Shown here: one piece after another, positions 52,438 to 60,866 of the stretch
How the letters are laid out: every line of letters starts with the position of its first letter
How positions within the stretch are numbered: the stretch's first letter is position 1
NCBI GenBank assembly: GCA_045613985.1
Contig: JAZLCA010000019.1
Span: forward strand, 51,796-115,795
Source of the DNA: SIG644 sp045613985
Lineage (GTDB): Bacteria > Bacillota > Clostridia > Oscillospirales > CAG-272
Length of the DNA: 64,000 nt
Direction of reading: 5' to 3'
Position numbers and translations under genes: made by a program
Notes under the pieces: generated by a model
What the model saw: only the letters and a program-made list of their open reading frames with translations
Told to the model about the DNA's origin: nothing
Database searches by the model: none

Positions 52438-52977
52438 TTAATTTCTGTACTTTTTGGGGAGCTGTTGAATTTCTTTTTTTACGGTACTGCGGTAAAATAT
52501 CAGAAGGCCGATGGCAATTGCGAACAAGAAACTGCCGCTGACGCAAGCAAAGATCGTTCCGACCTTGTTGTTGTTCGTATATGCAGAAAGCTGCTCGCCG
52601 TCAAGATATATTTCCTCAACATAGTGCTTTTCGAGCATCAAGGTATCGCTTTTGTACCATTTGATGACGATTTCCGTACCCTCTGGGAGCTTCTCTTTCA
52701 AGGTGCTTAGATTAAAATCTCCGCTTAAGCGGTATCTCACGCCGTCGGTTGAACTCAAGGCCTTATAGCGGCCTCCTTTCCCGGAGCTATAGGTTTTTAT
52801 GCTATCAACGGTTATAACAGCATCGTTCAGATCTTCATACGCGGGTGTAGGATTGAGGGTTATAACCAAAATAACGTAAATCCCTAAAATAAAGAAAAAG
52901 AAGGAACAAACCAGAATACCGCCATAATTACGCCGGATATTTTTACCTGTCGTACGCGGCCTCTTGTTTTTTGACAT
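52438..52977 (-). CDS. Two-pass membrane protein of unknown function
   Basis: 179 aa. A basic N-terminus, membrane segment about 20-41 (GILVCSFFFFILGIYVILVI), an outer domain of about 85 residues (VITVDSIKTYSSGKGGRYKA, GTEIVIKWYKSDTLML) and a second segment about 139-160. The layout resembles DUF3592-type proteins, but I am not sure of the family. It has its own promoter (53015-53043). It lies between rnpB and recA. Confidence 0.75.
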   Translation of the reverse strand: MSKNKRPRTTGKNIRRNYGGILVCSFFFFILGIYVILVITLNPTPAYEDLNDAVITVDSIKTYSSGKGGRYKALSSTDGVRYRLSGDFNLSTLKEKLPEGTEIVIKWYKSDTLMLEKHYVEEIYLDGEQLSAYTNNNKVGTIFACVSGSFLFAIAIGLLIFYRSTVKKEIQQLPKKYRN

Positions 52978-53014
52978 TGCTCCATCCCCCTATCATTTGA
53001 ATTTCTTCCTATTT

Positions 53015-53043
53015 ATTTTACCACATCAAATGCACGGTGTCAA
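53015..53043 (-). promoter_or_regulatory. Promoter of the two-pass membrane protein gene
   Basis: Minus strand TTGACA (53043-53038), 17-bp spacer, TAAAAT (53020-53015). Confidence 0.7.
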
Positions 53044-53153
53044 CAAAGGTTCTTTGATTGATACAATTTTCTAAAATCGGAATTATTTTTTTGCACTTTC
53101 CAATTTTTACAAAAAATATTTCTTATTATTTTTCTCTTTTTGGAAATTTCCTA

Positions 53154-53182
53154 TTGACAAATGAGAAAAAATGGTGTATAAT
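53154..53182 (+). promoter_or_regulatory. Promoter of recA
   Basis: TTGACA (53154-53159), 17-bp spacer, TATAAT (53177-53182). No clear LexA box (GAAC-4 nt-GTTC) was seen; a short inverted repeat TGCGG-CCAA-CCGCA lies about 20 bp downstream. Confidence 0.88.
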
Positions 53183-53236
53183 AAATCCAGAAAAGGAAGT
53201 GCGGCCAACCGCATATGATGGAAAGGAATGATTGAT

Positions 53237-54370
53237 ATGAAGACTACGAAGAAAGCAGGCGTCCCCGTTGTGGCTATGGTATCCGATAAAGAGGAGCGCG
53301 CCAAGGCCATCAAAACGGCTATGCAAAAAATCGAGCGCGATTTCGGTGCGGGCACCATTATGAAGCTGGGTGAGAATTCCCAGATGGAAGTTCAGGCCAT
53401 CCCCACCGGTTCTCTGTCTTTGGACCTGGCGCTGGGCATCGGCGGCGTGCCGCGCGGTCGTATCATTGAAATCTATGGTCCCGAATCCTCGGGTAAAACC
53501 ACGGTGGCTCTGCACATTATTGCTGAGGCTCAAAAGGCCGGCGGCGAGGCGGCGTTCATCGATGCCGAGCACGCGCTGGATCCCGTATACGCTAAGGCCC
53601 TGGGTGTCAACACCGATTCCCTGCTCGTCTCCCAGCCCGACTGCGGTGAGGATGCACTGGAGATCACCGAAGCCCTCGTTCGCACGGGTGCAATCGACGT
53701 TGTTGTCGTCGACTCGGTTGCAGCGCTCGTTCCCCGTCAGGAGATTGAGGGTGACATGGGTGCTTCTACCGTTGGTGTTCAGGCGAGACTGATGTCTCAG
53801 GCCATGAGAAAGCTCAGCTCGGTCATTTCCCGTACCAACGCCATCGTTATCTTTATCAACCAGTTGCGTGAAAAGGTAGGCGTTATTTACGGCAACCCGG
53901 AAACCACCCCCGGCGGCCGCGCGCTCAAGTTCTTCTCTTCCGTCCGCATTGATGTCCGCAAGGGCGAGCAGCTCAAGGAAGGCGGCAACGCTTACGGCAA
54001 CCACGTCAAGTGCAAGGTGGTCAAAAATAAGGTAGCGCCTCCCTTCCGCGTGGCTGAGTTCGATCTCATTTACGGCAAGGGCATCTCGCACACCAGCGAG
54101 GTTTTGGATTTTGCCGTTGCATTGGATCTGATCCAAAAGAGCGGCTCCTGGTTCTCGTATCAGGGCGAGCGTCTGGGACAGGGCCGCGAGAATGCCCGCA
54201 AGGCACTGGAGACCAATCCCGCACTGGCTCGTGAGATTGAAGATAAGATCCGCGCCATGAGCGAACAGACGGATGAGATGATGACCGAAGCTATGGAAAG
54301 CGACATCGAAGGAGACGACGATTTCGATATCCGTATGCTCAAGGACGACGATCTGGGCATTGACGATTGA
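53237..54370 (+). CDS. recA: Recombinase RecA
   Basis: 377 aa from the ATG at 53237 (MKTTKKAG); an ATG at 53228 directly abuts the AAAGGA and is unlikely to be used. ATP-dependent strand exchange and SOS coprotease. Walker A GPESSGKTT (about 80-88), Walker B VVVDSVAALVPR, the MQ..L loop region and GGRALKFFSSVRIDVRK are conserved. The acidic C-terminus (DDDFD..DDDLGIDD) is typical. recX follows after 22 bp. Confidence 0.98.
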   Translation: MKTTKKAGVPVVAMVSDKEERAKAIKTAMQKIERDFGAGTIMKLGENSQMEVQAIPTGSLSLDLALGIGGVPRGRIIEIYGPESSGKTTVALHIIAEAQKAGGEAAFIDAEHALDPVYAKALGVNTDSLLVSQPDCGEDALEITEALVRTGAIDVVVVDSVAALVPRQEIEGDMGASTVGVQARLMSQAMRKLSSVISRTNAIVIFINQLREKVGVIYGNPETTPGGRALKFFSSVRIDVRKGEQLKEGGNAYGNHVKCKVVKNKVAPPFRVAEFDLIYGKGISHTSEVLDFAVALDLIQKSGSWFSYQGERLGQGRENARKALETNPALAREIEDKIRAMSEQTDEMMTEAMESDIEGDDDFDIRMLKDDDLGIDD

Positions 54371-54392
54371 GAATCGTCCGTAGATAACTGCT

Positions 54393-55115
54393 ATGATTGA
54401 AATCAATTCCCCTAATCAACTATTTCAATTCGGCGATCTTTCAAGCCCTCCCGCGATTGCCATGGACCGATTTACCGTGACGATACGGTATCTGCGCGCC
54501 CAAAACAGTGGAGACAGCATTTGTGTTTGCGTGGACCTGACGGATACGTTGCGCAATCTGACGGAAGTGCGTCGATACAACATTTTGACCGAATTGCTTG
54601 CCAAGCTAGATCTGCATCGCGGCGTCATTCCTCGGGAGAAATTGGAGGAAATCGAAGATGCTGCTCAACTTTCGGCAGCCTACACTCGCGCTTTGTCTAT
54701 TTTGGCATACGCTGCAAACTCCCCCTACGCCCTGACACTCAAACTGCGCCGGCGGGGCTTTGATGCCGAAATGGCCGAGCAGGCTGTGGCAATGCTGTTG
54801 GAAAAAGGCTATCTTAAAGAGGAGGACGATGCGCAAAGGGAGGCTCTTCGCTGCCTTACCAAAGGCTGGGGGTGCCGCCGTATCGAGTCATATCTTCGCC
54901 AGCGCGGCTACAGTGCCGACGTCACCCGCGTTGCAATGGAACACTTGATTGACGTTGACGATGCCCTGCGATGCGCTGACGTAGCATTGCGCAAATCCCC
55001 TGCCCCTCCTGCAGATCCAAAGGAAAAACAAAAATTGATTGCATATCTCTTACGCCAAGGATACGACATGACCGATATCCGAAAAGCGCTGGCAACCGCG
55101 TGGGCGCAAGAGTAA
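54393..55115 (+). CDS. recX: Regulatory protein RecX
   Basis: 240 aa. Helical-repeat modulator of RecA filaments. Repeat signatures: YALTLKLRRRGFDAEMAEQAVAMLLEKGYLKEEDDAQ and GCRRIESYLRQRGYSADVTRVAMEHL, then a third repeat near YLLRQGYDMTDIRKAL. The N-terminal 50 residues are a beta-rich extension seen in long clostridial RecX proteins. Directly downstream of recA. Confidence 0.9.
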   Translation: MIEINSPNQLFQFGDLSSPPAIAMDRFTVTIRYLRAQNSGDSICVCVDLTDTLRNLTEVRRYNILTELLAKLDLHRGVIPREKLEEIEDAAQLSAAYTRALSILAYAANSPYALTLKLRRRGFDAEMAEQAVAMLLEKGYLKEEDDAQREALRCLTKGWGCRRIESYLRQRGYSADVTRVAMEHLIDVDDALRCADVALRKSPAPPADPKEKQKLIAYLLRQGYDMTDIRKALATAWAQE

Positions 55116-55164
55116 AAAACAGGAAAGACCTCCTCCACTTGCGGATGAGGTCTTTCCTGTTTTT
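55115..55164. terminator. Bidirectional terminator
   Basis: An 18-bp stem (AAAAACAGGAAAGACCTC / GAGGTCTTTCCTGTTTTT), shared by the convergent recX and hisS. Confidence 0.92.
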
Positions 55165-55209
55165 TGTTCAGCTTTTATGAACCGCAAAATTTTGCAGTTG
55201 AATTTTTAC

Positions 55210-56586
55210 TTATGCATTCGTTTCTTCCGTTTTGATGACAGTCACGGCATCCAACTTATGAATGTCCTCCAGAATACCGGGAAGAATCGCATCAAGCGCT
55301 GCCGTTGTTTGTTCGCCCGTCTTCATATTTTTGACGGTGACAACACCGGCGTTGATCTCGTCCTCGCCCAAAAACAGTGCAAAAGGAATGCCGAGCTTGT
55401 CAGCATAGCCGATCTTGGCCTTGAACTTCTTCTTTTCGGTATAGATTTGAGTGCGGACACCGGCCTCGCGCAGAGCAGCTGCGGTGCGGATGGCCGCTTC
55501 GAAATCGTCTACCATAGGAAGGATAAGGACATCCGCAGGAGCATCGGCATCGCGGTTGAGATAATCCATCTCGTTGAGAATGTAGAACAGGCGAGTCAGG
55601 CCTATGGAAATACCCACGCCGGGCAACTGACGGTCGGTGTAGTAGCCCGCGAGGTTATCGTAACGGCCGCCCGAGCAAACGCTACCGATCTCGGGATGCT
55701 TGTTGAAGGTGGTCTCATAAACCGTTCCCGTGTAATAATCCAAACCGCGAGCAATGGAAAGGTCAATACGGAAGTTGGTTTCTGGCACGCCAAAGGCCAC
55801 GATAGAACGGCAGACTGTTTCAAGCTCATCGATACCGCAGAGGAACAGCTCGTTGTCCCCGGCCATCTCTCGCAGCGCGGCGATAACATCGGTATTGGTG
55901 CCGCGCAGAGCGATAAAATCGGTGATCTTTTTTGCGTCTGCATCCGAAACGCCAAAGGCCTCCGTCAATTCAGCACGCACCTTCTCTTCACCAATCTTCT
56001 CGATCTTATCGACCGTACGCATGATGTTTTCCGCCTGATCCTTCAAGCCCAAAACGTCATAAAATCCGGACAGGATCTTGCGGTTGTTGACACGGATGGT
56101 GAAATTTTCCAAGCCAAGACGCTTGAACAGCGTATAGATGATTGCCGGAATCTCAGCATCGTTTTCGATACTCAAGCTTCCATCACCGATGATATCAATA
56201 TCCGACTGATAAAATTCGCGGAAACGTCCCTTTTGGGCACGCTCGCCACGATACACCTTACCGATCTGATAACGGCGGAAGGGGAACGTCAACTCCCCTG
56301 CGTTTTTAGCAACGTACTTGGCCAGCGGAACGGTCAGATCAAATCGCATGGTCAGGTCGGTGTCACCCTTGTTGAAGCGGTAAATCTGCTTTTCAGTTTC
56401 ACCGCCCGCCTTAGCGAGCAAAATCTCGGAATATTCCAGCACCGGCGTATCCAAAGGATAAAAACCGTACAGACGGTAAACATCCTCCAAGGCGCGGCGC
56501 ATTCTTTCAAAGGCCAACTGCTCGCGCGGCAACAATTCCATAAAACCTGCCAGCGTACGAGGGGTGACCAAATTATTTTTTGCCAT
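55210..56586 (-). CDS. hisS: Histidyl-tRNA synthetase
   Basis: 458 aa class II synthetase. Motif 2 region LTMRFDLTVPLAKYVA and RRYQIGKVYRGERAQKGRFREFYQ-type block, the His-specific motifs RGLDYYTGTVYE and GGRYDNLAGYY, and motif 3 GVGISIGLTRLF are present. A C-terminal anticodon-binding domain follows from about residue 340 (ADVLILPMVDD). AAGGAG precedes the ATG. The leader is short and has no T-box. Confidence 0.96.
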   Translation of the reverse strand: MAKNNLVTPRTLAGFMELLPREQLAFERMRRALEDVYRLYGFYPLDTPVLEYSEILLAKAGGETEKQIYRFNKGDTDLTMRFDLTVPLAKYVAKNAGELTFPFRRYQIGKVYRGERAQKGRFREFYQSDIDIIGDGSLSIENDAEIPAIIYTLFKRLGLENFTIRVNNRKILSGFYDVLGLKDQAENIMRTVDKIEKIGEEKVRAELTEAFGVSDADAKKITDFIALRGTNTDVIAALREMAGDNELFLCGIDELETVCRSIVAFGVPETNFRIDLSIARGLDYYTGTVYETTFNKHPEIGSVCSGGRYDNLAGYYTDRQLPGVGISIGLTRLFYILNEMDYLNRDADAPADVLILPMVDDFEAAIRTAAALREAGVRTQIYTEKKKFKAKIGYADKLGIPFALFLGEDEINAGVVTVKNMKTGEQTTAALDAILPGILEDIHKLDAVTVIKTEETNA

Positions 56587-56639
56587 GATGTACTCCTTTC
56601 CCCCGCAATATCGCGATGGGACAATCGATATAATATAGT

Positions 56640-56668
56640 ATTATATCACAATTGTTACACGGTGTCAA
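56640..56668 (-). promoter_or_regulatory. Promoter of hisS
   Basis: Minus strand TTGACA (56668-56663), 17-bp spacer, TATAAT (56645-56640). Confidence 0.9.
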
Positions 56669-56705
56669 TAAAAAACACTTGCTTTTTCCGCTTGTATCCA
56701 AAAAC

Positions 56706-56733
56706 ATCCCGGGGCGTATTTGCACCCCGGGAT
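56706..56733 (-). terminator. Terminator of pepT
   Basis: ATCCCGGGG paired with CCCCGGGAT; the minus strand continues GTTTTTGG. Confidence 0.88.
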
Positions 56734-56742
56734 ATAATTAGA

Positions 56743-57957
56743 TTACGCGTACATTTTTACGATCTCATGCATCATGGCAACGACGGCATCCATGCCTTCG
56801 GCCGTGATATGCTCGAAGGGGCCGTGGAATGCATAGCCACCCGTTCCAAGATTCGGGCAAGGCAGTCCCATGAAGGACAGTCTGGCGCCGTCGGTTCCGC
56901 CACGAATGGGAACGACCTTCGGCGACAAGCCGACCTGTTTCGCAGCCGCAACTGCGTTGTCGATCAAATGGAAGCAAGGCTTGATCATTTCAGCCATATT
57001 GCGGTATTGCTCCCGCACGGCAAGTTCCACCGTTCCATCACCATATTTTTGATTAACAGCATCGGTCACTTGCTGCAAAAGCATCCGTCGACGCTCAAAG
57101 CTTTGCGCGTCATGATCGCGCACGATGTACGAAAGCGTGCATTTTTCCACGTTACCCTGCATATCGGTCAGATGGAAAAAGCCCTCGTATCCCTCGGTTT
57201 TGGCCGGAATTTCATCAGCGGGCAGCATATTTTGCAATTCGCAACCGATCAACGCCGCGTTTTTCATCATATCCTTCGCACTTCCCGGATGAACGTTGAC
57301 GCCGTGAATGGTGAATTTCGCGCCTGCGGCATTGAAATTTTCATATTCGATCTCTCCCTCGGGGCCACCGTCGATGGTATAGGCAAAATCAGCACCGAAA
57401 CGGGCAACGTCAAAGGCATCTGCACCCTGACCTATCTCCTCATCGGGGGTAAAGGCCAGACAAATTTTGCCGTGAGGCTGATCTGTCGCGAGAATCTGCT
57501 CGGCAAACGTCATAATCTCGGCAATACCTGCCTTATCGTCCGCGCCAAGCAAGGTTGTCCCGTCCGTGGTAATCAAGGTGCGCCCCGTCAAACCCGCGAG
57601 ATGGGCAAAATCAGAAACGCGCAAAACACGGCCGCTCTCTCCCAGCGCCACGTCGCCGCCATCATAATTGTCGATGACCTGCGGACGTACAGGACTCCCC
57701 GCGAAGTCGGGAGCGGTATCCATGTGAGCGATAAATCCAAGCGCGGGAGCGCTCTCTTTACCTGCTGTGGCAGGAATTGTCGCGTAAACGTAGCCGTTTT
57801 CATCCAGGGCTGCATCCGATATGCCTAATTCCCGTAATTCTTGAACCAATTTTGTTGCCAGCACCAGCTGCTCCTTGGTCGAAGGTGTGGTTCCCGTCTC
57901 CTCACTGCTCTGGGTCGGGATGACCACATAGTTTAACAATCTTTCGTATGCTCTCAT
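56743..57957 (-). CDS. pepT: Tripeptide aminopeptidase (peptidase T)
   Basis: 404 aa from the ATG at 57957 (MRAYERLLNYV), with AAAGGAG upstream. Zn-dependent M20 peptidase that removes the N-terminal residue of tripeptides. The metal-binding HMDTAPDFAGS (about 80), DGTTLLGADDKAGIAEI (about 141), FTPDEEIGQGADAF (catalytic Glu) and GGTDGARLSFMGLPCPNLGTGG all match PepT rather than PepD/DapE. Single gene between convergent and tandem terminators. Confidence 0.95.
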   Translation of the reverse strand: MRAYERLLNYVVIPTQSSEETGTTPSTKEQLVLATKLVQELRELGISDAALDENGYVYATIPATAGKESAPALGFIAHMDTAPDFAGSPVRPQVIDNYDGGDVALGESGRVLRVSDFAHLAGLTGRTLITTDGTTLLGADDKAGIAEIMTFAEQILATDQPHGKICLAFTPDEEIGQGADAFDVARFGADFAYTIDGGPEGEIEYENFNAAGAKFTIHGVNVHPGSAKDMMKNAALIGCELQNMLPADEIPAKTEGYEGFFHLTDMQGNVEKCTLSYIVRDHDAQSFERRRMLLQQVTDAVNQKYGDGTVELAVREQYRNMAEMIKPCFHLIDNAVAAAKQVGLSPKVVPIRGGTDGARLSFMGLPCPNLGTGGYAFHGPFEHITAEGMDAVVAMMHEIVKMYA

Positions 57958-57976
57958 AATTACTCCTTTCAAAGAC

Positions 57977-58010
57977 ACAAGGGGTCCATCCGTCAGGACG
58001 TCCCCTTGCT
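57977..58010 (-). terminator. Hairpin after the CBM9-like lipoprotein gene
   Basis: CAAGGGG..GTCC paired with GGAC..CCCCTTG. The T run after it is weak, so read-through into pepT is possible. Confidence 0.5.
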
Positions 58011-58028
58011 TGATTTCACGTTGGAATA

Positions 58029-60338
58029 TCAGTCCTCAGTGTAGAAAATGCTGAAGTTGTAGCAGCTACCGCCGTGACCTTCCGTGTTACCACAGTTACC
58101 GATACGGATATACAGGTAATCTGCTTCAGCAACAAAGGTGTTCGCCTCGATCGCGATCGCATGGTGCAGGCTTCCGCTGGTGGTACGTTCACCGTGTACG
58201 TCAACGTAGTCCTGAACCTTGGTCCAGCCGTCGAAGTCATACAGTTCGGCAGGATCCATCGTCTCAATGGATGCATCGGTAGATACGCGGATATCGTAGT
58301 TCTGAGCCAGTTCAAGAACAACGATGGCATTCTTGTACTTGTTCAGATCAACCTTAATAACGATTTGTCTGTCGCCGTCGGTGTAATGACCAACACCGCC
58401 GGTCCAGCTGGCCGTGTTTACGACCGTATCCGGGAATACGTCCGCGGGATCCTTGGTGAACACCCACTCCTCCGTCTTCATATCCGAGAACCAGTTGAGA
58501 TACTGGGCGTATCTGTACTCGATGGTGAGGTAACCGGTATCGGGATCAAAAGGAACGGTATCGAAAGGCTTTTCAGCCATTTCGTTATCTTCAAGATCAA
58601 ACTCGGGATCGTAAGGATCAACGATAGGAAGATAACCAACATCCGAATTGGAAGGATTCACCATCAAAATAGGAGCGTGCTCCCAAGAATTAACACCGAT
58701 ATACTGCAACTGGTATGCGTTGTTAGACCAGTCAAATTTTGCGGGATCATATGCAGGGTTGATTACGTCAACCGCAATGTAGGTAAAGGAAACCTTCGCC
58801 TCCTCAAACTGAGCCTTAGTCAAGCCCAAATCGGACAGCGGGATCTTAGCTTCCATAATATACTCGAATTCGCTGCCGCAGTTCTTAACGACACATTCCC
58901 AATCCTTCTTAACCGCAGACTTCTGGTCGTTGTTGAAGAACAGACCGAGAACAGGCTTGGTGGAGTCCATGGTTGCACGGTTCCAGTCAATACCAACACT
59001 GGGCTGACCGCCACCGTTTGTAGAGAACCACAACAGAGAACCGTCTGCCGTATAGGGCTCCTTGAAGGACAGCGTCTGGTAGACGGGAACGAGGTCATAA
59101 CGATGCTCTGCAATATACAGATATTCGTCGTCAATCGCAAAGCGGAAGGTGGAGTGCATCAACTCAAAGTCAGGAGTTGCCAGTTCAGGAGCGCCCTTAA
59201 TACCGGCACCTGCAGCCAGCTGCTCTTCCGTGAACTCATCGCACGCACTCTGGCTGAGTTCGATGTAATGGGACTGCATATACAGATCGTCAAGACGGCC
59301 GTCGATGACGGGCGTACCGTTCGCCATCAGGTTAACCAGCACGGGCTTTGCGGTGAAGAAACGCTGGCAATCGTCCCAACCGGCCATTTCGATCTGTTTC
59401 ATTTCAGTAACGGCACTGCCGTCTGCATCATATGCAGTAAAGGTAAAGCCGACAAGATCCTTTTCGAAATCTGCCTTGGTCAAACCAAGATCGGCCAGGC
59501 TGATGGCAGCTTCCAGGAGATAGGACTTGCCGTCCTTAGCATATACAACCTTGGTGGAATAGCCCTTCGCGCCGTTTTCATCGGCAATCACAGGGGTGTC
59601 CGACTTGGCCGTAGATGCGTGCCAATACAGCGTTGCGGTCAATTCATCGTTCTTGGTAAAGTAAATCACAGAACTGTCACCGGTTTCGGCGGCATTGAAA
59701 TCACTTGCCTTAACGGGAGTAGCGTCTTTGCGCTCCTCAATGACGTACAGATACTCATCATCCAAAAGGAAACGGAAAGTAACCTTAGTGCCTGCTTCGC
59801 TGGAAGCAGTAAGAGAAGCACCCAGGAAATATTCAACGTTCATCAAGCCGTCAACCACGGGCGAGGAGAAGATCAGCTTGTTGATGGTCAGTGCTTCTGC
59901 CTTCTCGTCTGCCGCCTTGAAGGCTGCGTACAACGTCTCGGCATCGGTCAGCTTTTTGAGCAGATCCTCGGAAATGAGAGCCTTTTGCTCATCCGTCAAT
60001 TTGTTGTAATACGTTCTTGCATTGCTGATCTTAGTCTTGAACTTGCTGTAGTTCTCTCTGGTGATCTCTTCGATCTTGTTGATGCGTTCGATGACTGCGT
60101 CGATCTTTTTCTGATCTTCGGGGTCAATCTCGGGCTCATCCGTACCGGGCTCATCCGTACCGGGCTCGTCGGTACCGGGCTCGTCGGTGCCGGGCTCGTC
60201 GGTGCCGGGTTCATCGCTGGGTTTATCATCGGGGGTCTCATCTGCAGGAGGTGTTTGAGGCTCCTCGCTGCACGCCACCATAGCAACCATAGACAAAACC
60301 ATGATCGCAGCCAGCAGCAGAGCTAAAAATTTCTTCAT
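58029..60338 (-). CDS. Lipoprotein with two CBM9/DOMON-like domains and a C-terminal shared module
   Basis: 769 aa. Signal peptide with lipobox MVAC (Cys 23), an acidic linker with five Gly-Thr-Asp-Glu-Pro repeats (15-bp DNA repeat near 60135-60210), then a helical segment (about 70-140) resembling sialidase/FIVAR-like linkers. Two CBM9-like carbohydrate-binding regions follow, with PVVDGLMNVEYFLGAS/DDEYLYVIEERKDATPV and PVIDGRLDDLYMQSH/DDEYLYIAEHRYDLVPV. The C-terminal 140 residues are the module found in the two big GH42-like lipoproteins (GHYTDGDRQIVIKVDL, YDIRVSTD, YLYIRIGN, GHGGSC). Probably binds glycan at the cell surface. Confidence 0.8.
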   Translation of the reverse strand: MKKFLALLLAAIMVLSMVAMVACSEEPQTPPADETPDDKPSDEPGTDEPGTDEPGTDEPGTDEPGTDEPEIDPEDQKKIDAVIERINKIEEITRENYSKFKTKISNARTYYNKLTDEQKALISEDLLKKLTDAETLYAAFKAADEKAEALTINKLIFSSPVVDGLMNVEYFLGASLTASSEAGTKVTFRFLLDDEYLYVIEERKDATPVKASDFNAAETGDSSVIYFTKNDELTATLYWHASTAKSDTPVIADENGAKGYSTKVVYAKDGKSYLLEAAISLADLGLTKADFEKDLVGFTFTAYDADGSAVTEMKQIEMAGWDDCQRFFTAKPVLVNLMANGTPVIDGRLDDLYMQSHYIELSQSACDEFTEEQLAAGAGIKGAPELATPDFELMHSTFRFAIDDEYLYIAEHRYDLVPVYQTLSFKEPYTADGSLLWFSTNGGGQPSVGIDWNRATMDSTKPVLGLFFNNDQKSAVKKDWECVVKNCGSEFEYIMEAKIPLSDLGLTKAQFEEAKVSFTYIAVDVINPAYDPAKFDWSNNAYQLQYIGVNSWEHAPILMVNPSNSDVGYLPIVDPYDPEFDLEDNEMAEKPFDTVPFDPDTGYLTIEYRYAQYLNWFSDMKTEEWVFTKDPADVFPDTVVNTASWTGGVGHYTDGDRQIVIKVDLNKYKNAIVVLELAQNYDIRVSTDASIETMDPAELYDFDGWTKVQDYVDVHGERTTSGSLHHAIAIEANTFVAEADYLYIRIGNCGNTEGHGGSCYNFSIFYTED

Positions 60339-60395
60339 AGCGGTTCTCCTTATGCTGTTTTTTTCGCAGTATAACTACTGCAAATATACGGTATA

Positions 60396-60424
60396 ATTAT
60401 AGCATATGTCCCTTATATTGTCAA
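60396..60424 (-). promoter_or_regulatory. Promoter of the CBM9-like lipoprotein
   Basis: Minus strand TTGACA (60424-60419), 17-bp spacer, TATAAT (60401-60396). Confidence 0.88.
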
Positions 60425-60562
60425 CAATAGGTGAAGCAAATTCAGCTATGCAATCGCATTTTGTAACAACTACACAAAACGTCCACAACGTATTTGGTCA
60501 ACATTTCAATTCCCTGAAATCAAACAACAAAAGACAAAGATACAGAAAAACAAAAAAAGATA

Positions 60563-60591
60563 TTGACAAAAGACCGCAGGTATGATATAAT
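60563..60591 (+). promoter_or_regulatory. Promoter of the tRNA-Thr/tRNA-Tyr pair
   Basis: TTGACA (60563-60568), 17-bp spacer, TATAAT (60586-60591), 15 bp before the first tRNA. Confidence 0.92.
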
Positions 60592-60606
60592 GTCACACGT
60601 TGACGC

Positions 60607-60681
60607 GCTGGTGTGGCTCAATGGCAGAGCAGCTGATTTGTAATCAGCAGGTTGTTGGTTCGACTCCGATCACCAGCTCCA
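60607..60681 (+). tRNA. tRNA-Thr (anticodon TGT)
   Basis: Acceptor GCTGGTG / CACCAGC, anticodon loop TTTGTAA in the GCTGA/TCAGC stem (anticodon TGT), T-arm GTTGGTTCGACTCCGAT, discriminator T and encoded CCA. Confidence 0.95.
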
Positions 60682-60685
60682 ACAT

Positions 60686-60770
60686 GGGAGCGTTCCCGAG
60701 CGGCCAAAGGGGGCAGACTGTAAATCTGTTGTCACTGACTTCGGTGGTCCGAATCCACCGGCTCCCACCA
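60686..60770 (+). tRNA. tRNA-Tyr (anticodon GTA)
   Basis: Class II tRNA with a long variable arm; acceptor GGGAGC / GCTCCC, anticodon loop CTGTAAA between CAGA/TCTG (anticodon GTA), T-arm GGTCCGAATCC, encoded CCA. Four bp after tRNA-Thr. Confidence 0.95.
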
Positions 60771-60813
60771 AAACAAAAAGGCACTGCGATTGCAGTGCCT
60801 TTTTGTTTTGGTG
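60766..60813 (+). terminator. Terminator of the tRNA pair that includes the Tyr CCA end
   Basis: A perfect 22-nt-arm inverted repeat (CACCAAAACAAAAAGGCACT... and its complement) around GATT, with the tRNA-Tyr CCA inside the first arm. Same size and same AAAACAAAAA flank as the tRNA-Trp terminator at 30848-30893. Confidence 0.9.
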
Positions 60814-60866
60814 AGAAAGGTCGGACGAGGCCACTTCCCTTGCCACCCAACCGTGGTGCCTTTCAT

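Noticed and set aside
53190..53236. LexA/SOS box upstream of recA
   Set aside because: No GAAC-N4-GTTC-type palindrome was found; only a short TGCGG/CCGCA repeat.
55210..56640. T-box in front of hisS
   Set aside because: The leader is about 50 nt and lacks the TGG-ACC-GCG core.
55177..57828. Long open frame (883 codons) on the plus strand across hisS, the intergenic gap and pepT
   Set aside because: It is antisense to two certain housekeeping genes and runs through their promoter and terminator, its product has no recognisable motifs, and it follows from codon bias on the opposite strand.
58074..60326. 750-codon plus-strand open frame over the CBM9-like lipoprotein gene
   Set aside because: Complete antisense overlap with a lipoprotein that has a signal peptide, domains, ribosome site and promoter; no ribosome site of its own.
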